Shown here in pieces: positions 50,858 through 58,356 of a stretch of DNA of 64,000 bases (position 1 is the stretch's first letter; each line of letters starts with the position of its first letter). Position numbers and translations under genes: made by a program. This DNA is from Allocatelliglobosispora scoriae (GTDB taxonomy: Bacteria > Actinomycetota > Actinomycetes > Mycobacteriales > Micromonosporaceae): assembly GCF_014204945.1 (NCBI RefSeq), contig NZ_JACHMN010000002.1, forward strand, positions 1,626,503 to 1,690,502. Direction: 5' to 3'. Below the pieces are notes generated by a model. It ran no database searches. It was given only the letters and a program-made list of their open reading frames with translations, and was not told where the DNA came from.

Positions 50858-51897
50858 GACTTCACCCCGGGCTGCCCCTTGTCGGCCAGCACCTGGTTGA
50901 GGAAGGAGAGGTCGTAGATGTCCTTGAGGTCGACCTGGTCGAGCAGACCCGCGTCGACGGCGTGGGCGGCACCGTCGCGCAGGGACGACGGGATCGGGTC
51001 GTCGGTGAACTTCAGCGACGGCCACGCCGCGGCGGTCAGCTTCGCGTCGAGCGGCTTGCCGGTGATCCGGCCCAGCGCCTCGTTGAGGGTCCGCTGCGCC
51101 TCGTCCGGGTTGGCGTTGATCCACTCGTTCGTGGCGACACTGCCCTTGACCAGGTTTTTCACCACGGTCGGGTGCTTGTCGAGGAACTTCTTGCTGACCA
51201 GCAGGTGGGTGATGACGAAGAGTCCGTCGGGCCACAGCTCGCTCTCGTCGAGCAGCTTGACGCCGCCGGCCGCGATCAACCGGGAGGCGAAGGGCTCCGG
51301 CACCCAGGCGCCGTCGATCTTGCCGGCCGCGAAGGCGGTCACCGTGTCCGAGTTGGCCTGCGGCTTGATGCTGACATCGCCGCCGCCCTCCTTCGTGGTG
51401 GTGAGGCCGCGCTGCTTGAGCCAGTAGCGCAGGGCCACGTCCTGCGTGTTGCCGAGCTGCGGGGTCGCTATCGTCTTGCCGCGGAGGCCGTCCTTGGTGA
51501 TGCCCGGCTTGACGATGAAGGAGACGCCGCCGGAGGCCGCACCGGCGACGATGCGCACGGCCTGCCCGTCCGACTGGGCATAGGCGTTGATCGCCGGGTT
51601 GGGCCCGATGTAGGTCGCGTCGATCGCACCGGCGAAGAGCGCCTCGATCGCCTCGGGACCCGCGTTGAACTGCTTCGTCTCCAGCTTGACCGTGTCGCCG
51701 AGCGCGGTGGCGAAAAATTTCTTCTCCACACCGATCACCGGGGTCGCGTGCGTGAGGTTGGGGAAGTGGCCCAGGCGCAGCGCGAGGGGGTCGGCGGCGG
51801 TGCCATCACCCTCCTGCTCGCTCCCGCAGGCGGCGAGGCCGGACATCCCGGCGAGCACGAGCGCGGAGATCACCAGCCTTGCGAGGGGACGTCGCAT
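50854..51897 (-). CDS. Sulfonate/taurine-type binding lipoprotein (SsuA-like)
   Basis: 347 residues. Lipobox LAACGSE (Cys about 24). NMT1/SsuA-like fold: LRLGHFPNLTHATPVIGVEK, then ALFAGAIDATYIGPNPAINA and GKIDGAWVPEPFASRL. It delivers an aliphatic sulfonate or a similar small ligand to SsuBC. The promoter region holds the CCTAC(N7)GTAGG palindrome 24 bases upstream. The Rrf2 gene directly upstream is the obvious regulator. Confidence 0.88.
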   Translation of the reverse strand: MRRPLARLVISALVLAGMSGLAACGSEQEGDGTAADPLALRLGHFPNLTHATPVIGVEKKFFATALGDTVKLETKQFNAGPEAIEALFAGAIDATYIGPNPAINAYAQSDGQAVRIVAGAASGGVSFIVKPGITKDGLRGKTIATPQLGNTQDVALRYWLKQRGLTTTKEGGGDVSIKPQANSDTVTAFAAGKIDGAWVPEPFASRLIAAGGVKLLDESELWPDGLFVITHLLVSKKFLDKHPTVVKNLVKGSVATNEWINANPDEAQRTLNEALGRITGKPLDAKLTAAAWPSLKFTDDPIPSSLRDGAAHAVDAGLLDQVDLKDIYDLSFLNQVLADKGQPGVKS

Positions 51898-51920
51898 GGG
51901 GCCACCATTTCTCTAGATTC

Positions 51921-51937
51921 CCTACCGAATTAGTAGG
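51921..51937. promoter_or_regulatory. Candidate Rrf2/CymR-type operator upstream of the ssu genes
   Basis: CCTAC (51921-51925) and GTAGG (51933-51937) form an inverted repeat around an AT-rich centre (CGAATTA), flanked by TTC and GAGA. AT-rich palindromes of this type in front of sulfur-uptake genes are bound by CymR-like Rrf2 proteins. The Rrf2 gene lies 85 bases further upstream. Confidence 0.5.
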
Positions 51938-52021
51938 AGACTGCCGCAGCCGTCATTCGAACGCAACGAGCGTTCCAAGATCTGGGATATCGGCGCTAGA
52001 GAGTTCTTTTGCCAACAGCCG

Positions 52022-52453
52022 TCAGGCGACGAGCTGCTGGACCGAGAGCGGGAGCTCTCCGGTGACCAGGTGCTCGAAGGTGACCTGCTCCAGCATGGTC
52101 CGCTCGTTGGCCTCCAGGGCCAGCCAGACCTCCTGGAGGGCCTTCGCCGCACCCTGGTAGCCCAGATCGGCCGGCACCTGCCCGCGAACCTGCGACAGCG
52201 GGCCGTCGATCACCTCGATGACGTCGGCGAGCGAGATCTCCGCCGCAGGGCGGGCGAGCCAGTAGCCGCCCTCCGGGCCGCGCTGGGCGTTGACCACGCC
52301 GCCGCGGCGAAGCTGCAGCAGGATGCTCTCCAGGAACTTCGGCGGGATCTCCTGCGCCCGAGCTATCCGCTCGGAGGTCAGCGGGGCATCCGTCGCGGAA
52401 GCGAGCTCGATGATGGCGCGGATGGCGTAGTCGACCCTGGCGGAAAGGCGCAT
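52022..52453 (-). CDS. Rrf2-family regulator, CymR-like (no cysteines)
   Basis: 143 residues from ATG 52453 (MRLSARVDYAIRAIIELA). Winged helix-turn-helix with helix SERIARAQEIPPKFLESILL and the wing QRGPEGGYWLARPAAEISLA, typical of Rrf2. The protein has no cysteine at all, so it cannot hold an Fe-S cluster like IscR or NsrR. This suits a CymR-type regulator of sulfur or cysteine supply. It lies directly upstream of ssuABC on the same strand. Confidence 0.88.
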   Translation of the reverse strand: MRLSARVDYAIRAIIELASATDAPLTSERIARAQEIPPKFLESILLQLRRGGVVNAQRGPEGGYWLARPAAEISLADVIEVIDGPLSQVRGQVPADLGYQGAAKALQEVWLALEANERTMLEQVTFEHLVTGELPLSVQQLVA

Positions 52454-52492
52454 GTGAGGAATTATCGCGCCCAGGCGGACCAGCCGGACCCC

Positions 52493-52520
52493 CACCCCGG
52501 ATAAGTTCACATCCGGGGTG
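52493..52520 (-). terminator. Terminator after tesB
   Basis: CACCCCGGAT (52493-52502) pairs perfectly with ATCCGGGGTG (52511-52520) around an 8-base loop, 24 bases after the tesB stop. It separates the pyk-tesB unit from the Rrf2 gene. Confidence 0.72.
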
Positions 52521-52544
52521 GCCGAACGGCACGTCCTGAGGTGT

Positions 52545-53432
52545 TCAGCCGCCCACCTTGCGCAGCAGACCCTCCTGCACCGCGGTCGCGACGTGCTTGC
52601 CGTCGCGGGTCAGGAGCCGGCCCGTCGCCAGTCCGCGGGCACCCGCCGCCGACGGGCTCCAGCAGTCGTAGAGCAGCCACTCATCGGCCCGGAACGGCCG
52701 GTGGAACCAGAGCGCGTGGTCGAGGCTCGCCCCGATCATCCCGCCCGGCCCGAAGACCTCGCCGTGCACCGAGAGCACCGAGTCCAGCAGCGTCAGATCC
52801 GACGCGTAGGTCAGTGCGCACGCGTGCAGCAGCGGGTCGTCCGGCAGCGTGCCGTCGATCCGCAGCCACACCCGCTGCTGGGGGTCGGCCTGGCGCTCCC
52901 CCGCCGGCACCCAGCCCGGCTCACCCACGTAACGCACGTCCAGCGGCCGCGGGAAGACCTGATAGATCGCAAGACGCTCCGGGTACGGGACGAGCCGCTC
53001 CATCAGCGTCGGGACCTCCTCCGGCGGCGGGACCTCGTCCATCGGCCCGGGGGCCTGGTGGTCGAGTCCGTGCTCCAACCGGTGGAAGGAGGCCGACATG
53101 AAGAAGATCGGCTTGCCCCGCTGCAGCGCCACCGACCGGCGTACCGAGAAGGACCCGCCGTCGCGGATCTTCTCCACCGAATACTCGATCGGCTCGGTGG
53201 GGTCGCCCGCCCGCACGAAGTAGCCGTGCAGCGAGTGCACGAAGCGGTCCGGGTCGACCGTGCGACCGGCCGCCGCGAGCGCCTGTGCGGCGACCTGGCC
53301 GCCGTAGAGCCGGGGCGGGCCGACCGTCGGGCTCTTGCCCATGAAGACCAGCGGGGTGACCTGCGTCAGATCGAGCAGCTCCACCAGGTGATCGACAGCG
53401 GTCTGCCCGCTCTGACCCATGTCATCCGTCAC
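52545..53432 (-). CDS. tesB: Acyl-CoA thioesterase II
   Basis: 295 residues. Double hot-dog fold: first half with RLYGGQVAAQALAAAGRTV and LHGYFVRAGDPTEPIEY; second half with ASLDHALWFHRPFRADEWLL, including the catalytic Asp, and the C-terminal Gln/Thr region GLATGRLLTRDGKHVAT. It hydrolyses medium- to long-chain acyl-CoA to fatty acid and CoA. It starts right after the pyk stop, so the two are cotranscribed; the metabolic link is unclear. Confidence 0.92.
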   Translation of the reverse strand: MTDDMGQSGQTAVDHLVELLDLTQVTPLVFMGKSPTVGPPRLYGGQVAAQALAAAGRTVDPDRFVHSLHGYFVRAGDPTEPIEYSVEKIRDGGSFSVRRSVALQRGKPIFFMSASFHRLEHGLDHQAPGPMDEVPPPEEVPTLMERLVPYPERLAIYQVFPRPLDVRYVGEPGWVPAGERQADPQQRVWLRIDGTLPDDPLLHACALTYASDLTLLDSVLSVHGEVFGPGGMIGASLDHALWFHRPFRADEWLLYDCWSPSAAGARGLATGRLLTRDGKHVATAVQEGLLRKVGG

Positions 53433-53433
53433 T

Positions 53434-54858
53434 TCACATGTGTCCGGTCAGCGAGCCGAGCTGGTGGACCCGCAGCGTGTTCGTGGAGCCGGGCGTCCCG
53501 GGCGGGCTGCCCGCCACGACGACGACCGTCTCGCCCGTGTGCGCGCGGCCCAGCCCGATCAGGGCCTGGTCGCACTGGCGGAACATGTCGTCGGTGTGGT
53601 GCACGTAGGGGACGAGGAAGGTCTCCACACCCCACGAGAGCGCCATCTGGTTGCGCACCGACTCCTCGGGGGTGAAGGCGAGCAGCGGGAGCGCGCAGTG
53701 CAGGCGGGCCAGCCGCTTGACCGTGTCGCCGGTCTGGGTGAAGGCGACGAGGGCCTTCGCACCGACGGCCTGGGCGATCTGCGAGGCGGCGATGGTGAGG
53801 GCGCCGCCCTGCGTACGCGGGTCGTGCTGGAGCCTCGGCACGCCGATCGGGCCGGCCTCCGTGGTCATGATGATCTTCGCCATCGTGCTGACGGTGAGCA
53901 CCGGGTACTTGCCGACACTCGTCTCCGCCGAGAGCATGACCGCGTCGGCGCCGTCGAGCACCGCGTTGGCGACGTCGCTCGCCTCGGCGCGGGTCGGGCG
54001 CGAGTTGTCGACCATCGAGTCGAGCATCTGGGTGGCGACGATGACCGGCTTGGCGTACTCCCGGCCGAGCTGCACGGCGCGCTTCTGCACCAGCGGCACT
54101 TCGTCCAGCGGCATCTCAACGCCGAGGTCACCGCGGGCGACCATGATGCCGTCGAAGGCGTCGACGATCGCTTCGAGCTGCGCGACCGCCTCCGGCTTCT
54201 CGATCTTGGCGATGACGGGGCGGTGGACGCCCTCCTCCTCCATGATCGCGTGAACCATCTTGATGTCCTCGGGCGCGCGCACGAACGACAGCGCCACCCA
54301 GTCGACACCGAGGCGCAGCGCGAAGCGCAGGTCCTCGGCGTCCTTCTCCGACATCGCGGGCACGCTCACCGCGACGTTGGGCAGCGAGACCCCCTTGTTG
54401 TTGGAGACCATGCCGCCCTCGACGACCAGGCAGCGGATATCCGTGCCGGTCACGTCGACGACCTCGACGGAGACCTTGCCGTCATCGATGAGCAGCCGGT
54501 CGCCGGACTTCACCTCGTCGGGAAGCTTGGAATAGGTGCAGGAGACCCGATCGGCGGTGCCCTCGATGTCGTCGCTCGTGATCGTCACCGTGTCACCGGT
54601 GCGCCACTCGTGCGGTCCATCGATAAATTTGCCCAGTCGGATCTTGGGGCCCTGAAGGTCGGCCAGGATCGCCACGGCGGCCCCAGCTGCGCGGGCCTGG
54701 CGACGCACGGTCTCGAACACGGCTTCGTGGTCGGCGTGGGAGCCATGGCTGAAGTTCATCCGGGCCACGTTCATGCCAGCATCGATGAGCGCCTTGAGGC
54801 GCTCGGGGCTGGATGTCGCAGGACCGAGGGTACAGACAATCTTTGCGCGGCGAGTCAC
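53434..54858 (-). CDS. pyk: Pyruvate kinase
   Basis: 474 residues from GTG 54858 (VTRRAKIVCTLGPATSSPER). Active-site segments NFSHGSHADHE (about 35), KIRLGKF, AKIEKPEA (catalytic Lys, about 210), MVARGDLGVEMP and PVIVATQMLDSMVDN. The C-terminal allosteric domain includes VAFTQTGDTVKRLA. Catalyses phosphoenolpyruvate plus ADP to pyruvate plus ATP. The upstream region holds two CGCTGG direct repeats. First gene of a two-gene unit with tesB. Confidence 0.96.
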   Translation of the reverse strand: MTRRAKIVCTLGPATSSPERLKALIDAGMNVARMNFSHGSHADHEAVFETVRRQARAAGAAVAILADLQGPKIRLGKFIDGPHEWRTGDTVTITSDDIEGTADRVSCTYSKLPDEVKSGDRLLIDDGKVSVEVVDVTGTDIRCLVVEGGMVSNNKGVSLPNVAVSVPAMSEKDAEDLRFALRLGVDWVALSFVRAPEDIKMVHAIMEEEGVHRPVIAKIEKPEAVAQLEAIVDAFDGIMVARGDLGVEMPLDEVPLVQKRAVQLGREYAKPVIVATQMLDSMVDNSRPTRAEASDVANAVLDGADAVMLSAETSVGKYPVLTVSTMAKIIMTTEAGPIGVPRLQHDPRTQGGALTIAASQIAQAVGAKALVAFTQTGDTVKRLARLHCALPLLAFTPEESVRNQMALSWGVETFLVPYVHHTDDMFRQCDQALIGLGRAHTGETVVVVAGSPPGTPGSTNTLRVHQLGSLTGHM

Positions 54859-54923
54859 GGTGTTACAGAGTAGTCCCGTCGCCGTCACCAGTTTGACCCC
54901 GGGGCAAACATTAGTGGGCCAAA

Positions 54924-54947
54924 CACCAGCGCTTTAACCAGCGTTTA
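54924..54947. promoter_or_regulatory. Direct repeat upstream of pyk
   Basis: On the minus strand AAACGCTGGTT and AAAGCGCTGGTG follow each other with about one helical turn between CGCTGG cores. This is a possible binding site for a dimeric regulator in the pyk promoter region. No regulator can be named. Confidence 0.3.
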
Positions 54948-54959
54948 CCCAATCCGTAG

Positions 54960-56084
54960 TTAGTTGCCCGAGATGACCAACCCGTCCTGGGCCGCGCCCC
55001 TGGCCTCGATCCACCGGACGATTCGATCATGTGCTCGCCGGTAGGCGGCCCGCTGCCCCTCGCCGGTCGTCGGGTCGGCGAGCGCGTCGGGCAGGTCGAC
55101 GATCCGGGGGCGTGGCTGGTACTCCATCCACGTCGGTCGAGCCTGCACGCGGGTCACGCGCCAGCCCGCGGCGGTACGCGTGAAGGTGAACGTCGCGACC
55201 AACGCGTCCTGCGTATCCTCCGGTGAACCGTCCGGGAAGCGGGTCATCACGTTGCTGATGCCGTAGGCGACCCACTTCTCGCCGATCTTCTCGAACGGCT
55301 GCACGACGTGCACGTGGTGGCCGATGATCAGGTCGATCTCCGGCGCGGCGAGCAGCTCGCGGGCGAGGCCCAGCTGTCCGATATCCGGCTCGTGCTGATA
55401 TTCGGTGCCCCACTGCAGGCTCACGATCACCACTTCGGCACCCGCCGCCCGTGCCCGGCGCGCCTCGTCGATGATCGCCTTCGGATCGATGAGGTTGGCG
55501 ATCCACTGCTTCCCGGCCGGCCGCTCGATCCCGTTGAAGCTGAACGTGTACGACAGGTGCCCCACCCGCACCCCGCGTACGTTGAGCACCGTCGGCATCA
55601 TCGCCTCGGCCCTCGTCCGCGCCGAGCCCGCGTGGCGGATGCCCGCCTTCTCCAGCCCCGACAGGGTCCGCGCCACGCCTTCCTCGCCGTAATCGAGGGT
55701 GTGGTTGGAGGCGGTGGAGCACGCGTCGTAGCCGAGGTCCACGGCGGCGGCGATCAGCTCGGGCGGTGCGTTGAAGGTGGGGAAATCGGTGATCGGGTCC
55801 CCCGGCCGGGCGACGGGTACCTCCCAGTGACAGATCCCCAGGTCGGCGGCGTGCACGGTGTCGCTGAGGCTGCCCATGATGCGGCTGAAGGCGTACCCGT
55901 CGAGGTTTTCTGCGCGGGCGTCGGCCGCAGCGGCGGCGGCGAGCTGTGGTTGCACGATGAAGTCGCCCGTCGCCGCGACGGTGAACTCGTTGACCGGCGG
56001 CAGCGACTCGCCCGGCATCGGCTGGACCAGGGCCGCGCACCCGCCCGCCGCCGCGACCCCGACCAGCACCAGCACTCTCGCCAT
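54960..56084 (-). CDS. CapA-family metallophosphatase-like lipoprotein
   Basis: 374 residues from ATG 56084. Signal with possible lipobox AAGGCAAL (Cys about 16). PGA_cap/CapA domain: FTVAATGDFIVQPQL (about 32), CSTASNHTLDYGEEGV (about 123), VIVSLQWGTEYQHEP and LIIGHHVHVVQP (about 255), the His-rich sites that bind metal in this metallophosphoesterase-like family. CapA proteins belong to poly-gamma-glutamate capsule systems, but no capB or capC lies nearby, so the real role is unknown. It is upstream of pyk on the same strand with its own gap. Confidence 0.82.
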   Translation of the reverse strand: MARVLVLVGVAAAGGCAALVQPMPGESLPPVNEFTVAATGDFIVQPQLAAAAAADARAENLDGYAFSRIMGSLSDTVHAADLGICHWEVPVARPGDPITDFPTFNAPPELIAAAVDLGYDACSTASNHTLDYGEEGVARTLSGLEKAGIRHAGSARTRAEAMMPTVLNVRGVRVGHLSYTFSFNGIERPAGKQWIANLIDPKAIIDEARRARAAGAEVVIVSLQWGTEYQHEPDIGQLGLARELLAAPEIDLIIGHHVHVVQPFEKIGEKWVAYGISNVMTRFPDGSPEDTQDALVATFTFTRTAAGWRVTRVQARPTWMEYQPRPRIVDLPDALADPTTGEGQRAAYRRAHDRIVRWIEARGAAQDGLVISGN

Positions 56085-56144
56085 GATCGCCCTCACGCCG
56101 CTACAACGACGGACCCCGCCCTCGCGCAGCGCGTGCGTCGCCGC

Positions 56145-56262
56145 CATGATCTCGTCGTTTCCTGGAACAGTCCCCTCGGGCCGTGTCGGTAGGGCCAGCT
56201 TCCGGGAAACAGCACGATCATGCGCGCGGGTAGGGGCAGTTTCCCGGAACGTGCACGATCAC
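56145..56262. repeat. Intergenic inverted repeat, family B (copy 3, with an extra half unit)
   Basis: CATGATCTCGTCGTTTCCTG (from 56145) faces its imperfect complement ending GCACGATCATG at 56222. Inside, AGTCCCCTCGGGCCGTGTCG strongly resembles the interior of the copy at 10346-10426. A further half unit (GTAGGGGCAGTTTCCCGGAA, then GTGCACGATC) runs to 56262, and a degenerate trace (GTTTCCGACAAAGTGCACGA) appears near 56331. It fills the 287-base gap between the GNAT and CapA-like genes; nothing else is visible there. Confidence 0.75.
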
Positions 56263-56371
56263 CGCTCTCGCCCGGCGCGCACCCACTCGCCGCGCCCAAG
56301 ACATGCCTCTCAGCAGGCCCGCGACCGGCCAGTTTCCGACAAAGTGCACGACCTTGAGCGTGCGCGACGCG

Positions 56372-56818
56372 CTAGCGGAGGACCTGGGCCATCAGCATGT
56401 CGGCGGGGCCGAAGCCGGCGCGGCGGTAGAACTCCACCGAGCGCTCGCTGGGGGCCAGGACCACCCGGACCAGGCCCTCGGCGCGGGCGTGGGCGAGCAG
56501 CTCGTCGAGGATCGCGCGGCCGACTCCGGCGGCGCGGTGCTCGGCGGGCACGAACGCGTTGCCGAGGTAGCCCCAGCGGGCCGACGGGCGGCCGGGCGCG
56601 GGCATCCGGTCGAAGAGGGCGAGGTTCATCATCCCGATCAGCTCATCGCCGACGGACGCCACGAAGAAGACCCGGGTGTCCCAGAAGGCCGTCAGCCAGT
56701 CGGTGAAGCGCTGCTCGAAGCCGGGATCGGTGCCGGGCGGGAGCCCGTCCTCCTCCAGCCAGCGGCGGCGCAGGGCCGCGAGACCCGCCAGGTCGTCCAT
56801 GCCCGCCCGCCGCACCAT
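56372..56818 (-). CDS. GNAT-family N-acetyltransferase
   Basis: 148 residues from ATG 56818 (MVRRAGMDDLAGLAALRRRW). Acetyl-CoA binding region VPAEHRAAGVGRAILDELLA (about 92-111), with a loose version of the Q/R-x-x-G-x-G/A pyrophosphate loop. C-terminal APSERSVEFYRRAGFGPAD is typical of GNATs. It transfers an acetyl group from acetyl-CoA to an unknown amine. Single gene, separated from gltD by a perfect palindrome. Confidence 0.85.
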   Translation of the reverse strand: MVRRAGMDDLAGLAALRRRWLEEDGLPPGTDPGFEQRFTDWLTAFWDTRVFFVASVGDELIGMMNLALFDRMPAPGRPSARWGYLGNAFVPAEHRAAGVGRAILDELLAHARAEGLVRVVLAPSERSVEFYRRAGFGPADMLMAQVLR

Positions 56819-56830
56819 CACGAGCGGCGA

Positions 56831-56875
56831 GCTTACTCGGTGTAAGCAGAGCGCTCTGCTTACACCGGGTAAGCG
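56831..56875. repeat. Perfect palindrome between gltD and the GNAT gene, family D (copy 1)
   Basis: Perfect 15-bp arms with no loop (56838-56867, centre ...GCAGAGC/GCTCTGC...), extended by imperfect pairing of GCTTAC and GTAAGC to 56831-56875. The core GCTCTGCTTACAC recurs three times at 63873-63973. It lies 6 bases past the gltD stop and probably terminates gltBD. Confidence 0.8.
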
Positions 56876-56880
56876 GAGAC

Positions 56881-58356
56881 TCAGACCGCCACCAGCGGCT
56901 TGCTGGCCGGCGTCACGGGAGCCGGAAGCGAACCGGTACCGCCGAGGTAGGCGTGGATCGAGGCGGCCGCCGAACGGCCCTCCGCGATGGCCCAGACGAT
57001 GAGCGAGGCACCCTTGTGCGCGTCGCCCGCGACGAAGACGCCCTCGGCGTCGGTCTGCCAGTCCGGCCCGGCCCCGATGGTCCCCCGCGACGTGGGTGCG
57101 AGGCCGAGGTCGGCGAGGGCGGGCAGCGCATCGGTGCCGTCGAAGCCGATCGCGAGCAGCACCAGGTCGGCCGGGATCTCCCGCTCGGTGCCCGGCACCA
57201 CGCTGACCACGCCGCGACCGTTGACGCGCTCGACCACGACATCGGCTAGCTGGATGGCCTTGACCTGCCCGGTCCCGTCGTCCACGAAGGACTGCACGGC
57301 GACGGCGAAGACCCGCTCGCCGCCCTCCTCGTGCGCGGCGTAGTTGCGCAGGATCCACGGCCAGGTCGGCCACGGGTCGCGCGCCTCCTCGCGGGCGTTC
57401 GGCGGGGTCGGGTAGCGGTCGAGCTGGGTGATCGAGGCGGCGCTCTGCCGGTGCGCGACGCCCAGGCAGTCGGCGCCGGTGTCACCGCCGCCGATGATGA
57501 TCACGTGCTTGCCGGCCGCGGTGATCTCCGGCTCGCCGAGCCCGGAGACGAAACGGTTGGCCTGCACCAGGTGCTCCATCGCGAAGTGCACGCCGCGCAG
57601 CGAGCGTCCCGGCGTGTCAGCCGTGTCGCGTCCGGCGAGCGCACCGGTCGCCAGCAGCACCGCGTCGTGCGCGGAGCGCAGCTCGAAGGCCGAGATGTCG
57701 ACGCCCACGTTGACGCCGGTGCGGAAGGTGACGCCCTCGGCGATCAGCTGCTCCACCCGGCGGTCGATGTGGTGCTTCTCCAGCTTGAAGTCGGGGATGC
57801 CGTAGCGCAGCAGGCCGCCGACGGCGTCGTCGCGTTCGAAGACGGTGACCCGGTGGCCCGCGCGGGCGAGCTGCTGTGCCGCGGCGAGCCCGGCCGGGCC
57901 GGAGCCCACGACGGCGACGGACCGGCCCGACAGCGTCGGCGCGGGCTGCGGGGTGACCGAGCCGTCGGCGAACGCGTGGTCGATGATCGAGACCTCGACC
58001 TGCTTGATCGTGACGGGCTCGCCACCGGCGATGCCGAGCACGCAGGCCGCCTCGCACGGTGCGGGGCACAACCGCCCGGTGAACTCCGGGAAGTTGTTGG
58101 TCGCGTGCAGCGACTCGATCGCCGCACCCCACGAGTCGGTACGCGTCAGGTCGTTCCAGTCCGGGATGCGGTTGCCGAGCGGGCACCCGTCGTGGCAGAA
58201 CGGGATGCCGCAGTCCATGCAGCGGGTGGCCTGCTCGCGCACGAGCTCGTCGCTCGCGGGCGGGTAGACCTCCTGCCAGTCCATGATCCGCACGGGGACC
58301 GGGCGGCGCGCGGGGAGCCGCCGGTCATAGCGCAGGAATCCATTCGGGTCAGGCAC
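56881..58356 (-). CDS. gltD: Glutamate synthase (NADPH) small subunit
   Basis: 491 residues from GTG 58356 (GGAGG 6 bases upstream). N-terminal 4Fe-4S region [20 protein letters not shown] (about 40), FAD-binding [18 protein letters not shown] (about 147) and NADPH-binding [15 protein letters not shown] (about 290). It passes electrons from NADPH to the large subunit for conversion of glutamine and 2-oxoglutarate to two glutamates. Overlaps the gltB end by 8 bases. Ends close to a perfect palindrome. Confidence 0.95.
   Translation of the reverse strand: MPDPNGFLRYDRRLPARRPVPVRIMDWQEVYPPASDELVREQATRCMDCGIPFCHDGCPLGNRIPDWNDLTRTDSWGAAIESLHATNNFPEFTGRLCPAPCEAACVLGIAGGEPVTIKQVEVSIIDHAFADGSVTPQPAPTLSGRSVAVVGSGPAGLAAAQQLARAGHRVTVFERDDAVGGLLRYGIPDFKLEKHHIDRRVEQLIAEGVTFRTGVNVGVDISAFELRSAHDAVLLATGALAGRDTADTPGRSLRGVHFAMEHLVQANRFVSGLGEPEITAAGKHVIIIGGGDTGADCLGVAHRQSAASITQLDRYPTPPNAREEARDPWPTWPWILRNYAAHEEGGERVFAVAVQSFVDDGTGQVKAIQLADVVVERVNGRGVVSVVPGTEREIPADLVLLAIGFDGTDALPALADLGLAPTSRGTIGAGPDWQTDAEGVFVAGDAHKGASLIVWAIAEGRSAAASIHAYLGGTGSLPAPVTPASKPLVAV

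Noticed and set aside
54960-56084. Poly-gamma-glutamate capsule locus
   Set aside because: Only the CapA-like protein is present. No capB or capC is adjacent, and single CapA-like proteins are common outside capsule systems.
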